Of a stretch of 64,000 nucleotides of DNA, positions 43,073-53,422 are shown piece by piece. A program made the translations under genes and the position numbers. How positions within the stretch are numbered: position 1 is the first letter of the stretch; each line of letters starts with the position of its first letter. A model generated the notes under the pieces. It saw nothing but the letters and a program-made list of their open reading frames with translations. It was not told the origin of the DNA and did not search any database. This DNA is from Stenogyne calaminthoides (Eukaryota; Streptophyta; Magnoliopsida; Lamiales; Lamiaceae). The stretch is from the NCBI GenBank assembly GCA_037126765.1, contig JBBCBC010000033.1, forward strand, positions 12,290,085 to 12,354,084. Reading direction: 5' to 3'.

Positions 43073-44496
43073 CGCCAAGAGAAAGGGAAGAAAAGAGGAA
43101 CAGAAGAGAGCAACGGTAAAGGGACATAAAAGCCATGGTTGCTAACACGTCAGGAATTGACGATTCGTATCTGCCCTCTGAGGATTCTGGATACTCCTCT
43201 GTAGAAGATTTTCGTCGTCGGCGGTCTTTGTTGACTTCTATGAAAATGAAGATCGATATTCTCTTGGATGATGATGAGATCTGCACGATGGCCGGGGAGG
43301 ACCAATCTGAGGTAACCTCCAAACCGCTTTGTTCGCTTTTACACCGCTATCATTAGACACCCTTTGGGGAGATTGACTTGCAGCTCTATCGAGCAATTGC
43401 TTGAGGATCTCTCCAATGCAGTGAGACACTTATTCGCGATAGTGGAAGTTAAAAATGACAAGCTGAGGATCAGAAATAATCAGCTTGCTAAAGAGAATGA
43501 TCTCAGTAAAGCCTCTGAACTTAAATCTGCTGAAACTGCTCAGAAGGCAACTGAGGAATTTAACATTCTGAAAGCTAAAGCTTCTAATCAGGAGAAGCAG
43601 ATCAAAGACCGGTGGTTATTAACAAACAAAGAAGTCGATGACTTCAAAATCTCGCAGTTTAAATTTGATGAGTCGTTATTAATGCATAAGAGTCTAAAAT
43701 CATCGAGGATAATCAAGGCAAGAAAATAGAAGTTTTTACAAAATCATCTAAAACTGTTCAAGACATGAACACCTATTTTCGAACAATGATTAACAAGAAG
43801 GAACTTGGGTATTAGAACCCTTCCACATCCTCACAAGCCCCGGCTGATTCATCTCAAAAGGGTGTAATCAGACGAGTTTCTGACAAAGATACACCAAAAG
43901 CCAAACTTGTATCTAATAAGGGAAAAAGACCGGTTGAGCGGGTAAAGGCGGGTGCCAACCGTAAGGGAAACGAAATGGACCCCAACCGGTAAAAAGCATC
44001 ACCGAGGAATCAATGAAGAACCCGGTTCTTACGAAGAGACCTCAACCGATCAACAGATCGATTATTATCGAAAAGACAACCTGTAAAAGGGAAGTCTAAT
44101 CTAAGACCCAATCAAGGTCAGCTGCCTAATAAGCATGCTTTAGGTAAACTGCAAAAACCACCTATGCCAAAAAGATATGAATCTTTTGATGGGAGCAGTC
44201 GTACCTACCCCTATAATCGGAAAATCTAAGGTCACAGCTTTTTGAACCATTAATGGATAAAAAGAAGACAAGCAGAGAAAAGATAAATCCCAAGTCTTCT
44301 AAGTCATCCAAGGTTCACACTAATAATCATACTAATCGTAAAGCATATAAAGAGGCGATGATTATGTTGATAGGTATGAGAGACAAATCGGGCCTTCGAT
44401 CTAACCGATCTCAATAGAAGTGCTCTGTTTGTATGGATCCCCAAAACTAATCCTAACCCCTCAGGACCCAATCCAAAAGGGGTACCTAAAGCCTGA
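43073..44496 (+). pseudogene. gag: S3 gag C-terminal extension, ending at a TGA before pol
   Basis: ADTSGIDDSYLPSEDSGYSS (43140-43200), a Glu/Lys coiled-coil-like stretch (43364-43729) and a basic linker with RYESFDGSSRTYPYN (44170-44220). Ends in PNPKGVPKA and TGA (44494-44496). Unlike S1 and S2, the pol frame downstream (VGLANKGGVQATIWY) is then in phase with gag, so a single UGA separates gag and pol. Frames in 43870-44430 are badly disrupted at CAG/CTG sites. Confidence 0.75.
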
Positions 44497-45560
44497 TTTG
44501 GCCTGCAGGATCGCGTGGGTCTCGCCAACAAAGGAGGTGTGCAAGCAACTATCTGGTACATCGATAGTGGATGCTCAAGGCACATGACTGGAAGCAAACA
44601 TCTCCTCAGCTCTTAGAGAATGATGATGTACAAGTAACTGGAGTCTCGTATGTCGAAGGTCTGAAGCACAACCTATTATCGGTTTCACAATTCTGCGACA
44701 ACGGATTTAGTGTTGAGTTCTCGCCCGACCAATGCACTATCAAGAATCGAGCCACTCAACAAATTTTGCTAATCGGGTTCAAGGAAAGGGACGATCTACA
44801 CGGTGATTGGAGCAGTTGCCCAAGAAATGCATGCCCGATTGTCAAGAGTTCCAAAAGTAGCGGTTTGGCTCGCACAAAAGAATGAGCCATCCGAACTTTA
44901 AAACTCTTAATAAGATAGCAAGGATGTCTCTAGTGGAAGGACTTCCGAATGAAGTATTTTCAAAGGATCAGACATGTGCTGCATGTCAGAAGGGAAAACA
45001 GGTCAAAGCTTCATTTAAAGGAATTCCTGGACCGGCATCCAAAGCCAGATCTCGCAGTTGCTTCATATGGATCTATTCGGACCCGATTTACACATGGGTC
45101 TCGTGGACGATTTAAATATACTCTAGTAATCGTGGATGACTATTCCAAGTTTACGGGTAATATTCTTACATAAGAAGAATGAGACGACAACGAAGATACC
45201 CGATTTTGCTAAAAATATTACAAAATGAGAAGGTGTCAATGTAGTAAAAATCGGATCAGATAAAGGTACAGGATTTCTGAACTCTTTTATAACTGATTTT
45301 TGCTCTAAGTTTGGTATACAGCATGAGACATCAGCTGCAAGAACGCCACAACAGAATGGAGTAGCATAACGGAGGAACATGACTCTCAAAGAAGCTGCTC
45401 GCACGATGTTAGCTGAACATGCGATACCAAGCCGTTTTTCGGGCGTAAGCAATCAACCTTTGATGCCATACTCGAAAGCAGATGTGTTCGACTAAGGCTC
45501 ACTACAAAACACCCTATGAACCTGTGGAAGGACGAAAACCTCGTGTCTCTTACTTCCATG
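44497..45560 (+). pseudogene. pol: S3 protease and integrase
   Basis: WYIDSGCSRHMTGSKHLLS (protease active site), then about 85 bases are missing compared with S1, removing the FGDD...RGVGT half of the protease. NDDVQVTGVSYVEGLKHNLL follows. Integrase pieces: MSHPNFKTLNKIARMSLVEG (44882), CAACQKGKQ, a broken Asp 1 region (45050), VIVDDYSKFT (45129), and the TPQQNGVA region near 45345 followed by a TAA. Non-functional as read. Confidence 0.83.
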
Positions 45561-47240
45561 TTTTTTGGGTGTAAGTGTTTCATACACAACAATGGGAAGA
45601 GTCGGGTTGAAGACTTTTTGAGGCCAAGTCGATGAGGGTATATTCTTAGGATATTCCTCATCTAGCAAGGCTTTCAGGGTTTACAACAGACGAACCCTAG
45701 TTGTGGAAGAAACACCCCATGTAATCTTTGATGAAGCATCCTCTGAACAAGAGAAATCTGCTTCAGAACAAGACGTACCTGATCAATCTGTACCTGATGC
45801 TCAGAAAATGGATCGCCTAACGATCAAGGAAAAGGATCGTAAATCGTAATAAAGATACATTCCAGATCTAGGCGATTCACCGGATCATTCAGATCCTAAG
45901 GTACTAAAAAATGCCGATGAAGAAGCCGGGTACAATTTGAGATAAAGATCAACCGAACCATCCGGTTCGGGGAACACTGAAGTTCCCGCGAGCGGACATC
46001 AGCACATGATGAGTCCAACATCACCGAGACATGTTCTTATCAAGTGGATCATAAACTGCACCACTCCCGAACCGCTAGTAATGAACATTTATCATAAATG
46101 GATGATGTTCTCCAAACCGACGCAAATCGTAAATCGAGCGAAGGACGGATAACCGGTCATCCAACCGACCGATCATCGAGAGACCCATCGATAAAGTTAA
46201 AACTAGACATCGTTGGTGAAAGTGCCATGTATTGCCGTTATTTGTCTATGAAGGAACCAACAACAATTGAGGAAGTTTCTACAAGACGAAATTTGGATTC
46301 TAGCCATGCGCAGGAGGAGCCGAACAGTTCGAGAGAAACCAAGTTTGGGAACGGTGGATGGACCAAATCATCAAGACGTAATTGGCACGAAGTGGGTTTT
46401 TCAAGAACAAGAGAGATGAGAAAAATGTCATCACCGAAATAAAAGGCAAGACTTGTTGTTAAGGGGTATTCACAATCGGAGGAATTGATTATGATGAGAC
46501 CTTTGCACGATCGCCTTCGCCTAAAGCCATTAAATTTGTTTCGCATATGCTTCCCACGAGAGGGTTCATCAGTATATCGGATGGACGTAAAGAGTGCATT
46601 CTTAAACGGGTACTAGCAGAGGAAGTTTATGTCGAACAACCTCCAGGCTTCAAAAAGAGCAACCAAGTGTACCGTTTAAGAAAAGCTCTTTATGGCTCAA
46701 ACAAGCTCCTCGAGCACGGTATGATACACTCTCTCAGTTCTTGATCGACAAGTGGGTTCACTAAAGGGCAATGGGACAGAACCTTATTGAGAATAGAAGA
46801 TGGAGAAGATATTTCGATGGTTCGGATCTACGTGGACGACATCATCTTCGGATCTCCCAACAAGAGTCTATGTGAAAGATTCAGCAAACTGATGCAAGGG
46901 AAGTTTGAGATGTCCATGATGGGACGGATGAATTATTTTACGGGTCTACAAGTGAAGCAAAGTCTGAAGGGATATTCATCACGCCAAAGCAAAATACACT
47001 AGGAATTTATTGGCTAAGTTTGGAGTTCAAAAGCGTAAGGAAGCCAAAATTCCTATGATGATTGGATTCAAGATGGATCGCACGAGGATGGTCGTAAAAC
47101 AAATCGAAAAGAATATAGGGCACTCATTGGATCTCTATTATACCGATCGCCGGCCAGACCGGATATCACCTTTTCCAAAGAGGTGTATGTATGTGCGATT
47201 TCGAGCAAATCCAATGCAAAGCCACCTAGAAGCAGCCTAA
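45561..47240 (+). pseudogene. pol: S3 integrase tail and reverse transcriptase
   Basis: Segments in several frames: SDEGIFLGYSSSSKAF-like (45625-45680), VVEETPHVIFDE (45700), RT pieces VLAEEVYVEQPPGFKKSNQV (46605-46665), KALYG, and the catalytic RIYVDDIIFGSPN (46820-46862) followed by LMQGKFEMSMMGRMNY. Compared with the open frame of S1 (20740-22308) at least six frame changes occur, many at sites where S1 has CAG or CTG. Confidence 0.83.
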
Positions 47241-47860
47241 GCGGATTCTTAAGTATCTGAAGGGACAATAAACCTTGGTTTATTTTACCCATCGATGATA
47301 ATCTAGAGTTTAGTGGGTATTCTTGATTCTAATTATGGAGGTTGGAAGATTGATGTAAAAATCAACCTCGAGAACATGTCGATTTTAGGAAGTAAACCGA
47401 TCTCGTGGTTTTCAAAAAGCGGACATCGATTCGACATCTACTCTTTGAAGCGAATATATGGTCATAGAAATTTCATTGCTCCCCAACCGCGCCCGCTTAG
47501 TCAAGATGGCGAGGATTATAACATTGTAGCTAAGAATGTACCTATATTCTGTGACAGTAATAGTGCTATTGCAATCACTCAGAATCCTGTTCTACATACA
47601 AGATGCAAGTATGTGGATGTCAGACATCATTTTATAAGAGATCATGTTGAAAAGAAGAATATCATAATGGAAAAGATTCACACTGATTTACAGAAAGCTG
47701 ATATTCTAACCAAGCCACTAGCCGAGATAGATTCGAGAGAATTGTGCAATGAAGCTAGGGCTTACGGATCTTGGAGAAAAAAGCACCAAAAATGCTTGAT
47801 GGATTGTTCTCGTAACCGGTTGGTTAAGAGACTAACCAGGTTGAGAGGAATCAGTTGAAT
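47241..47860 (+). pseudogene. pol: S3 RNase H
   Basis: Frame 47313-47858 keeps the C-terminal half: NVPIFCDSNSAIAITQNPVL, KYVDVRHHFIRDH, QKADILTKPLAEIDSRELCN. The first half, including the Glu region, is frame-damaged (47400-47500: WFSKSGHRF where S1 has WFSKKQTS). It removes RNA from RNA-DNA hybrids in a working element. Confidence 0.82.
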
Positions 47861-48577
47861 TTTGGTATCTCAACTGATAAGAAGATCAGTCAAGGAACTG
47901 ATATGAGAAATCGATCAGACTTACAAGTTATCAGATTAAAGGAACTGATCAGATTTAAGGTTTATCAAATTAAAGGAAATATTTCGGTTTAAAAGGATTA
48001 TCCGATTAAATCGGTTTGGTTATTTTACATCTTTGTAAGTCGATTAAGGCGATATTCAACAAGCAAGATTCACAGATTAAAGCCTACAATCGCATAAGAA
48101 AGCAGAAAATTTACACAACAATGGAATAATAGAAATTTTCATTGATAAAAACCCGAAGGTCAGATTACATTACAAGTTACAAGTACAAAGGACCAGGAGG
48201 TCAGTACATAAGTCATAACCGAAAACCCTAAACCTTTAACCCTAAACCCTCATCCTAACCAAAAGAAGAGAAAGGGGAGAGAGATTTTAAATCGATGCTC
48301 TCATTTTCCCCCACTTAACAAGGGTGAGAGAGGCTTTGAAATAATCCTAAAGCCGCTAGCTGAAGCTAAAACCAGTGGAGTGAGAGCGGCATTGATAGGA
48401 TTTCTAAGCCATGAGCCCTTAGACCTAAAGTCAATGGGCTCTCCAGCTGTTAAATGGAGCACATGTGCCAAGAAAGTGGTTCAAAGACCTTATGGGCACA
48501 TGTGTTGCATGCAAAAATTGAGTTGATATACGAAGATCACCGTTGTCCGATCCGGCACCGTATATCAAACTCATGTT

Positions 48578-48853
48578 TTATATCGATCGAAGTCCGTTGA
48601 TGCTAGTTCCATTATCTCGATAGACACACAAGGTGCATACGGTTAGGAGAAGTGTCTTCTCGATTCTATGACAAAGAGAGCCGCCGCCTTGGTGGTAGAG
48701 AAGCTTAGCAACAATTGTATGTGAAATCTTTGATGACGATGAAAACAGCGATAAGGGACACACAGGGTTGATTTGAGAAGCTGAAATCATTGAAAAAGGG
48801 GTAAAGGTGTTAGCCGGAAGTCTCACCGGAAATAAGGGTTCACCAGGATACAT
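48578..48853 (-). other. Antisense ORF in S3 spacer, conserved in S2
   Basis: 91 residues starting MYPGEPLFPVRLPANTF. The middle SKISHTIVAKLLYHQGGGS and ALL-TVCTLC-type segment (KTLLLTVCTLCVYRDNGTSI) match the S2 frame at 57727-57984 with mostly conservative differences. Downstream on the same strand are TAGGGTTT elements and ATCAATGAAAATT, which could be a 3' end. It could be a captured plant gene fragment or an extra antisense ORF of the element. I do not recognise the protein. Confidence 0.4.
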
Positions 48854-49880
48854 GATTCTACAAAGAAGATAAGTATGGTGAATGGGTTATGTTGTGTAAA
48901 ACATTGGTCCAATTTATAGAGGCCAAGCAAGGGTACAAATGCAATTTTGACTTCAAAAAGCCTTTTAGAGAAATTTGCATCACAAGGACAGCGTGTAGAA
49001 ATCACGCGACTGATAATTGGATAAATTTACGGCGGATTGACATATCGAAATATTCAAACTATAATTACGCATGTCAAATCGTGCCAACTTAGGGAATAGA
49101 GACTACTATTCTAGACTAAGCTTTGGCGGTAACACTTATTCCAAGAATTGGCTTGATCTGAGAAGATTCAGATTAGGTCAATGTAAATCGATTATATATG
49201 GCCCGATCGGATGAGGAAGATCAGTTGAGCTTGAATATCTCAACAAATCAGATATATCAGTCAAGGAAAGATCTGGAATATCAGTTGAAGGGGGAACTTC
49301 AACTGATCGAGGAGGATCAGAAAAAAGGAAAATCAGACAGTTCAGTTGGAAAAATCAGTTGGGAAATTATAAGGTTTAGGCAGAAAACTAAGATCAACAA
49401 GTGAAATCAACTACAAGGATCTACAAGTGGTATTGACTGATTGCAATATCAGTCAACCAGATATGCTTTTCTTTTCCCTTGTTATTTGCTTACTTATTTG
49501 ATCTTATCTGATATTATTTGCCTTACTGTACGCATTACCTTTGTGACGTATTCCCTGCAAAACATTTAATGCGGACGTGGGGTACTTGTATTAATTGCTA
49601 CAAAATGCACTTTTAAATCCAAAAGGTTTTCGTACGTGCTTTTTCCTGACCATACGATCAAAACCGTTTAATCTGGATCGTTTAATCTTTTCAAACGGTT
49701 GATCTTCCAAATCTTGTCTCTTTTCCCTCCTCATCTTTATAAGGTTCATCAAAAACCCTACCAGAGTTTTCCCATTCACAAACTTGCGATTTATTTTCTG
49801 AAAACTCTCCAGATTACTTCTCTGCGATTCAAAGTGTTTTTCTTAAGCTTCAAAATTATCTTTCCGAAAAACAGAATCTG

Positions 49881-50088
49881 GTAATTTCTGATTATTTGAT
49901 GAATCTTTTTCCTTAACATCCATTGATCTTAAAGATTTTGTCAATCGATGGTATCCTGTGTTATGCTTTATTGTTTCTTGGTTTCCGCATGTGTTTACCG
50001 GTTACCAGGCCTGTGTATAGGTATGATAATCAATATATGATATCTCTATGTTTATGCACAATCTTAATCGAGTCTATCTTATTTGTAG
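49881..50088 (+). other. Putative leader intron before the S3 third ORF
   Basis: Donor CTG|GTAATTTCTG, T-rich body, acceptor TTATTTGTAG| directly before ATG 50089 (208 bases). S2's inverted copy has CTG|GTAATTTCTT at 55912 and TCGTACAG| at 56105, two bases before its ATG. The same donor exists in S1 (23626), without an acceptor. Confidence 0.5.
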
Positions 50089-51689
50089 ATGGCCACTCAC
50101 GGTATGGGTAAAATAATGTGCAATTATGCGGAACTGGCATTAAAGATTGTCGACGACAAGTTCGTACAGTTTGATATCACTCGGGATCCGGAATCAATGG
50201 AAGTGGAGCAAATTCTGAAGAAAGGAGGCCTTGAGAAATATTGCGCTGCTCACTGCAATCCAGTGATGCAGTATGAGGCACTTGAATTCCTAAGGATTTA
50301 AGGGTGGATACGGATGCTCCGGGAGAAGAACTACTTTTTCGTCTATCAAGCGGAGAAGAAATCGACCGATTTAACGGACATAACACGTCTGTTCAACCTT
50401 ACCAAAAGGGCGAATCTCGCCTTTGCTCACTCTGAGGAGAATGAAGATGAGCCGATCGAAACGAACTCTTGAGAGAGGTCGACAAACATCGGACCCGCAG
50501 TTTTGTCAGACCAATGCTCAAGAGGAAATACCGACTGTTGTTTGACATATTGTCAAAAACAATCATGGGTATTTCGTTCAGCCCAGATGCTCTTACATCC
50601 GTCAAACTGTACAGCATGGCTGCAATAATTGATGAAGCCAAGAACATCAATTGGCATGGGTTCCTAAAGGCCATTCTACTTCAAGAACATGAGAAATTTG
50701 GAATTGATGAATGGAGGCAGGTCTATCTGAAGAAGAGGATCAGCAATCTCAACAAGGTTGCAGTTATCTTGAAAGACAAACTGCCAAACGCTGAATGGGA
50801 CCAGAATGGACTGAAGTCCTACAAGGCTTTCCTCTCCACCACTTCAGCCATATTTGGACCACCAGACGATGATATGCGGCCCACCCCCCCAAAGGCGAAG
50901 AAGGGAAAGAGCAAGGAAGCAGCCTCGTCTACACCAGATGCCCCCCAGAAAAAGAAAAGAAAACTGGTGAAGGCCCAGGAGAAGAGGCCGAAGAAGGCGA
51001 AGCAGGCCCCCATGACTCTGTTTCTAGAAGATGAGTCAGATAAAGAAGGAGCGCCAGATCAGCCTGATGCACCACAAAAATCAGGTGAAAAATCAGACAG
51101 GCAGGCTTCTCAAGCTGAGAGCTCGCCAGAACATTCTGAGGAAGAAGCACGAGACGAACGATCTCCTTCTCCTCCAACTCGACCTGATTCACCGCTCAGA
51201 CTACTGGCTGCTGAGCATGTTTCTCCTTCTCTCCCACCTGCCCGCGAACCTGAAACTACATCAGTTCGTGAACCGGAAAGCTTACCTGTTGTGGAACCAG
51301 GCGCACCTGCCTCTACAACAGAACCTCTGCAGGTCGAGCCAATCAGACAACTCCCGCCTACTCAAGCACCACCACAACTCTCCACATCTCATCAACCTGA
51401 ATCTGGACAGACAATTCCTGAGCCGAGATCATCAAAGACCATCACAGGGAAACTGGTCAGAATGCAAATCGAACGAGAAATTGATGAGATGTATCCAGAA
51501 CTGGTCGCCCATCCTGCTATTAGAGAGGAAGTTATGGAGATCCTCACCTGGAGAGATCTTCGATTAAAAAGCTTCTCAGATTTTATAATGATTATTGAAC
51601 AGATGGGCGGTGCTGATGAGTTTGCAGATTTTGATTTCGATATGAGGAAATCTGCCAAAGTAGGATCACCGGTGGTGATAACTCATTGA
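50089..51689 (+). pseudogene. S3 third ORF ('env-like'), N-terminal and central part
   Basis: Frame 50089-50301 (MATHGMGKIMCNYAELALKI, DPESMEVEQILKKGGLEKYC, YEALEFL) corresponds to the N-terminal domain of S1. A broken stretch (50302-50468) follows, then 406 open codons from 50469. Block 1, LKRKYRLLFDILSK, lies near 50515-50556. A Lys-rich cluster (KKKRKLVKAQEKRPKKAKQA, 50945-51010) could be a nuclear localisation signal. A Pro/Glu/Ser-rich acidic linker follows. Block 2, YPELVAHP...LTWRDLRLKSFSDF, is near 51490-51590. No signal peptide or membrane span is visible. Function unknown. Confidence 0.78.
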
Positions 51690-53215
51690 ATATATCAAAG
51701 CTCGATCCACGTGAAGGGGTTGATGAACAAAGGCGAATCGGAGATCGATGAAGAAGCTCTCAAGCAGATGCTACAATGAAGGATGCAGGAGCTGCTGGAT
51801 GATAGTGGAACTGGTCTTTGTAGTTCATGACCAACCACCGGAGGCGCAAAAACAATCGAAAGAGATCCGTGGACGCAAAAACATTCCAACATCTCACATC
51901 ATCACGATCAACTTCAGGAGATCGATCTTGTCTCAAAGATCTCTCGAAAAGAAGAAGTTGAGGGAGTGATAGCTGATCAGAGGCAGATTGACCTCAAAGA
52001 AATAACAAATCAAAGGGAATTGGCTATTTCCCAGATTAAGGCAATCAAAGATCAGTTCTCCCAAACTGTGACCACCGTGTCTGCCGAACTTATAAAATCG
52101 AGTTGATGACAAGCCGATTCGTGGATCAATAACAAGATTTTTTTTCGATGCTCTCCTTTGAAAAGCTAGAATTGATGAAGAGAAACTTGACAAACCGATT
52201 ATTACACTCTCATCGCCATGGAATTGTCAAGACCGAAATGATCTCGAAGGTTCAAAATCTAACTGCTCAAGCTCAAGGTTTATCTGTTGCAGATCTCAAC
52301 AGGGCGATATCAGTCAGCTTTGGATCTCTGACTTCCCACCTCACTACTCTTTTTGATCAAACCAAAAAGGGGGAAGGACAGAGTGAGAAACCAACTGACA
52401 TGATCAGAACAACAGAAGACCTGATTCAGACAGTTGAAGCCTATGGACAAAGACTAGACCATCTGGATCTCTTTGCTAATGAAGTCTCTGAAAAGATGGA
52501 AAAGTCAAAGGCAAGAAAGTTAGCTGCTGCGGGTGCTGGGACATCACAATCTGTACCAGCCACTCAGACTAAGATAGTCACAAGAAGCACAGCTAGCAAG
52601 ATACAGGCCGATAAGGAACTGGCTGAGAAACTGTCCAAAGAGCAGATTGCTGAAGAGGCCCGAAAAAGCGAAGAAGAAAGAAGGGCAGATAAATTGACAG
52701 AGGCAGAAAATCTGAAGAAGAGATTCAGATCGAGAGCGAAGAAAGGTAAGGCTGGAAAATCTGTACCAGAACCTCAGCTGCCAGCAAGAATTGATGAGAT
52801 CATTCCAAAAACAGTTGCACATGCTAAGAGGTTTGAGGAATGGAATAAGATCAGAAGTGAATGGCTTCTGGATGCTTTTGTTCTTGATCTTGTTCCACAA
52901 GAAGAATCTCCAGATGATGAATTCCTCAACTGGTTAGAAAATAAATATCCAGATTTTCTGAAGTATCTGGAAAATGAGGCCAAAACTATCAATGCAAAAA
53001 TATCTCGCCAAGAGTATGATCTGTTGGATTACTCGAAGAAGACAGATGGCTCATTTGACAGACTGGCATTTCAGAGATTCTATTTTGACATCCTGAGCAA
53101 AACGCACATAACTGATCCTCAGCAGACCAATGATGTCAAATGGAAACTTTATCAGATTTTCAACGTACCTCAAGATCAAAGAGAGATGCCAGAAGGATAC
53201 AAGCCTAAAGAGTGA
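51690..53215 (+). pseudogene. S3 third ORF, C-terminal part
   Basis: 51690-52147 is frame-damaged with altered CAG/CTG sites. 52148-53215 is open for 355 residues: LTAQAQGLSVADLNRAISVS, LFDQTKKGEGQ (polypurine-tract copy), a long Glu/Lys/Ala helix (52480-52760), then block 3: WNKIRSEWLLDAFVLDLVP, EFLNWLENKYPDFLKYL, LLDYSKKTDGSFDRLAFQRF (52840-53080). It ends YQIFNVPQDQREMPEGYKPKE. The open state suggests constraint until recently. Confidence 0.78.
52368..52385 (+). promoter_or_regulatory. Internal polypurine-tract-like copy in S3 third ORF
   Basis: CAAACCAAAAAGGGGGAA (52368-52385) in frame as QTKKG, about 1.04 kb upstream of the real tract. Confidence 0.55.
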
Positions 53216-53408
53216 AGATTCAGAAGACTTCTCAGGATCAGCTGTTTTTAAATTCAAACTTTTCTGATGTAACATGTAATCAACATATCTAATGAGAAAA
53301 GTTTATTTTCTGATCCTAAGACAAAATCTCATTGTCTTCTGATTATGTGCTCTTTACTGTTCTATATTTATCAACTGTGTTTGGTTTCTCAGGTGTTTTG
53401 GTTTCATC

Positions 53409-53422
53409 AAAAAGGGGGAAAT
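53409..53422 (+). promoter_or_regulatory. S3 polypurine tract
   Basis: AAAAAGGGGGAAAT directly before the 3' LTR. Confidence 0.92.

Larger units (their letters stand above)
47861..50088 (+). other. S3 pol to third-ORF spacer (2.2 kb)
   Basis: Much longer than in S1. 48120-49080 is an extra block shared with S2 but absent from S1. It holds a conserved minus-strand ORF (48853-48578), telomere-like CCCTAAA repeats (48227-48253) and a hairpin (about 48518-48573, arms GAGTTGATATACG/CGTATATCAAACTC). 49400-50088 is the part common to all three elements: CTGATTGCAATATCAGTC, a TATA-like box (CTTTATAAGG, near 49735), and a likely leader intron (49881-50088). Confidence 0.65.

Noticed and set aside
48215..48260. 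Telomere or ancient chromosome fusion
   Set aside because: Only a few imperfect units, inside a retrotransposon spacer and repeated in the related S2 element.
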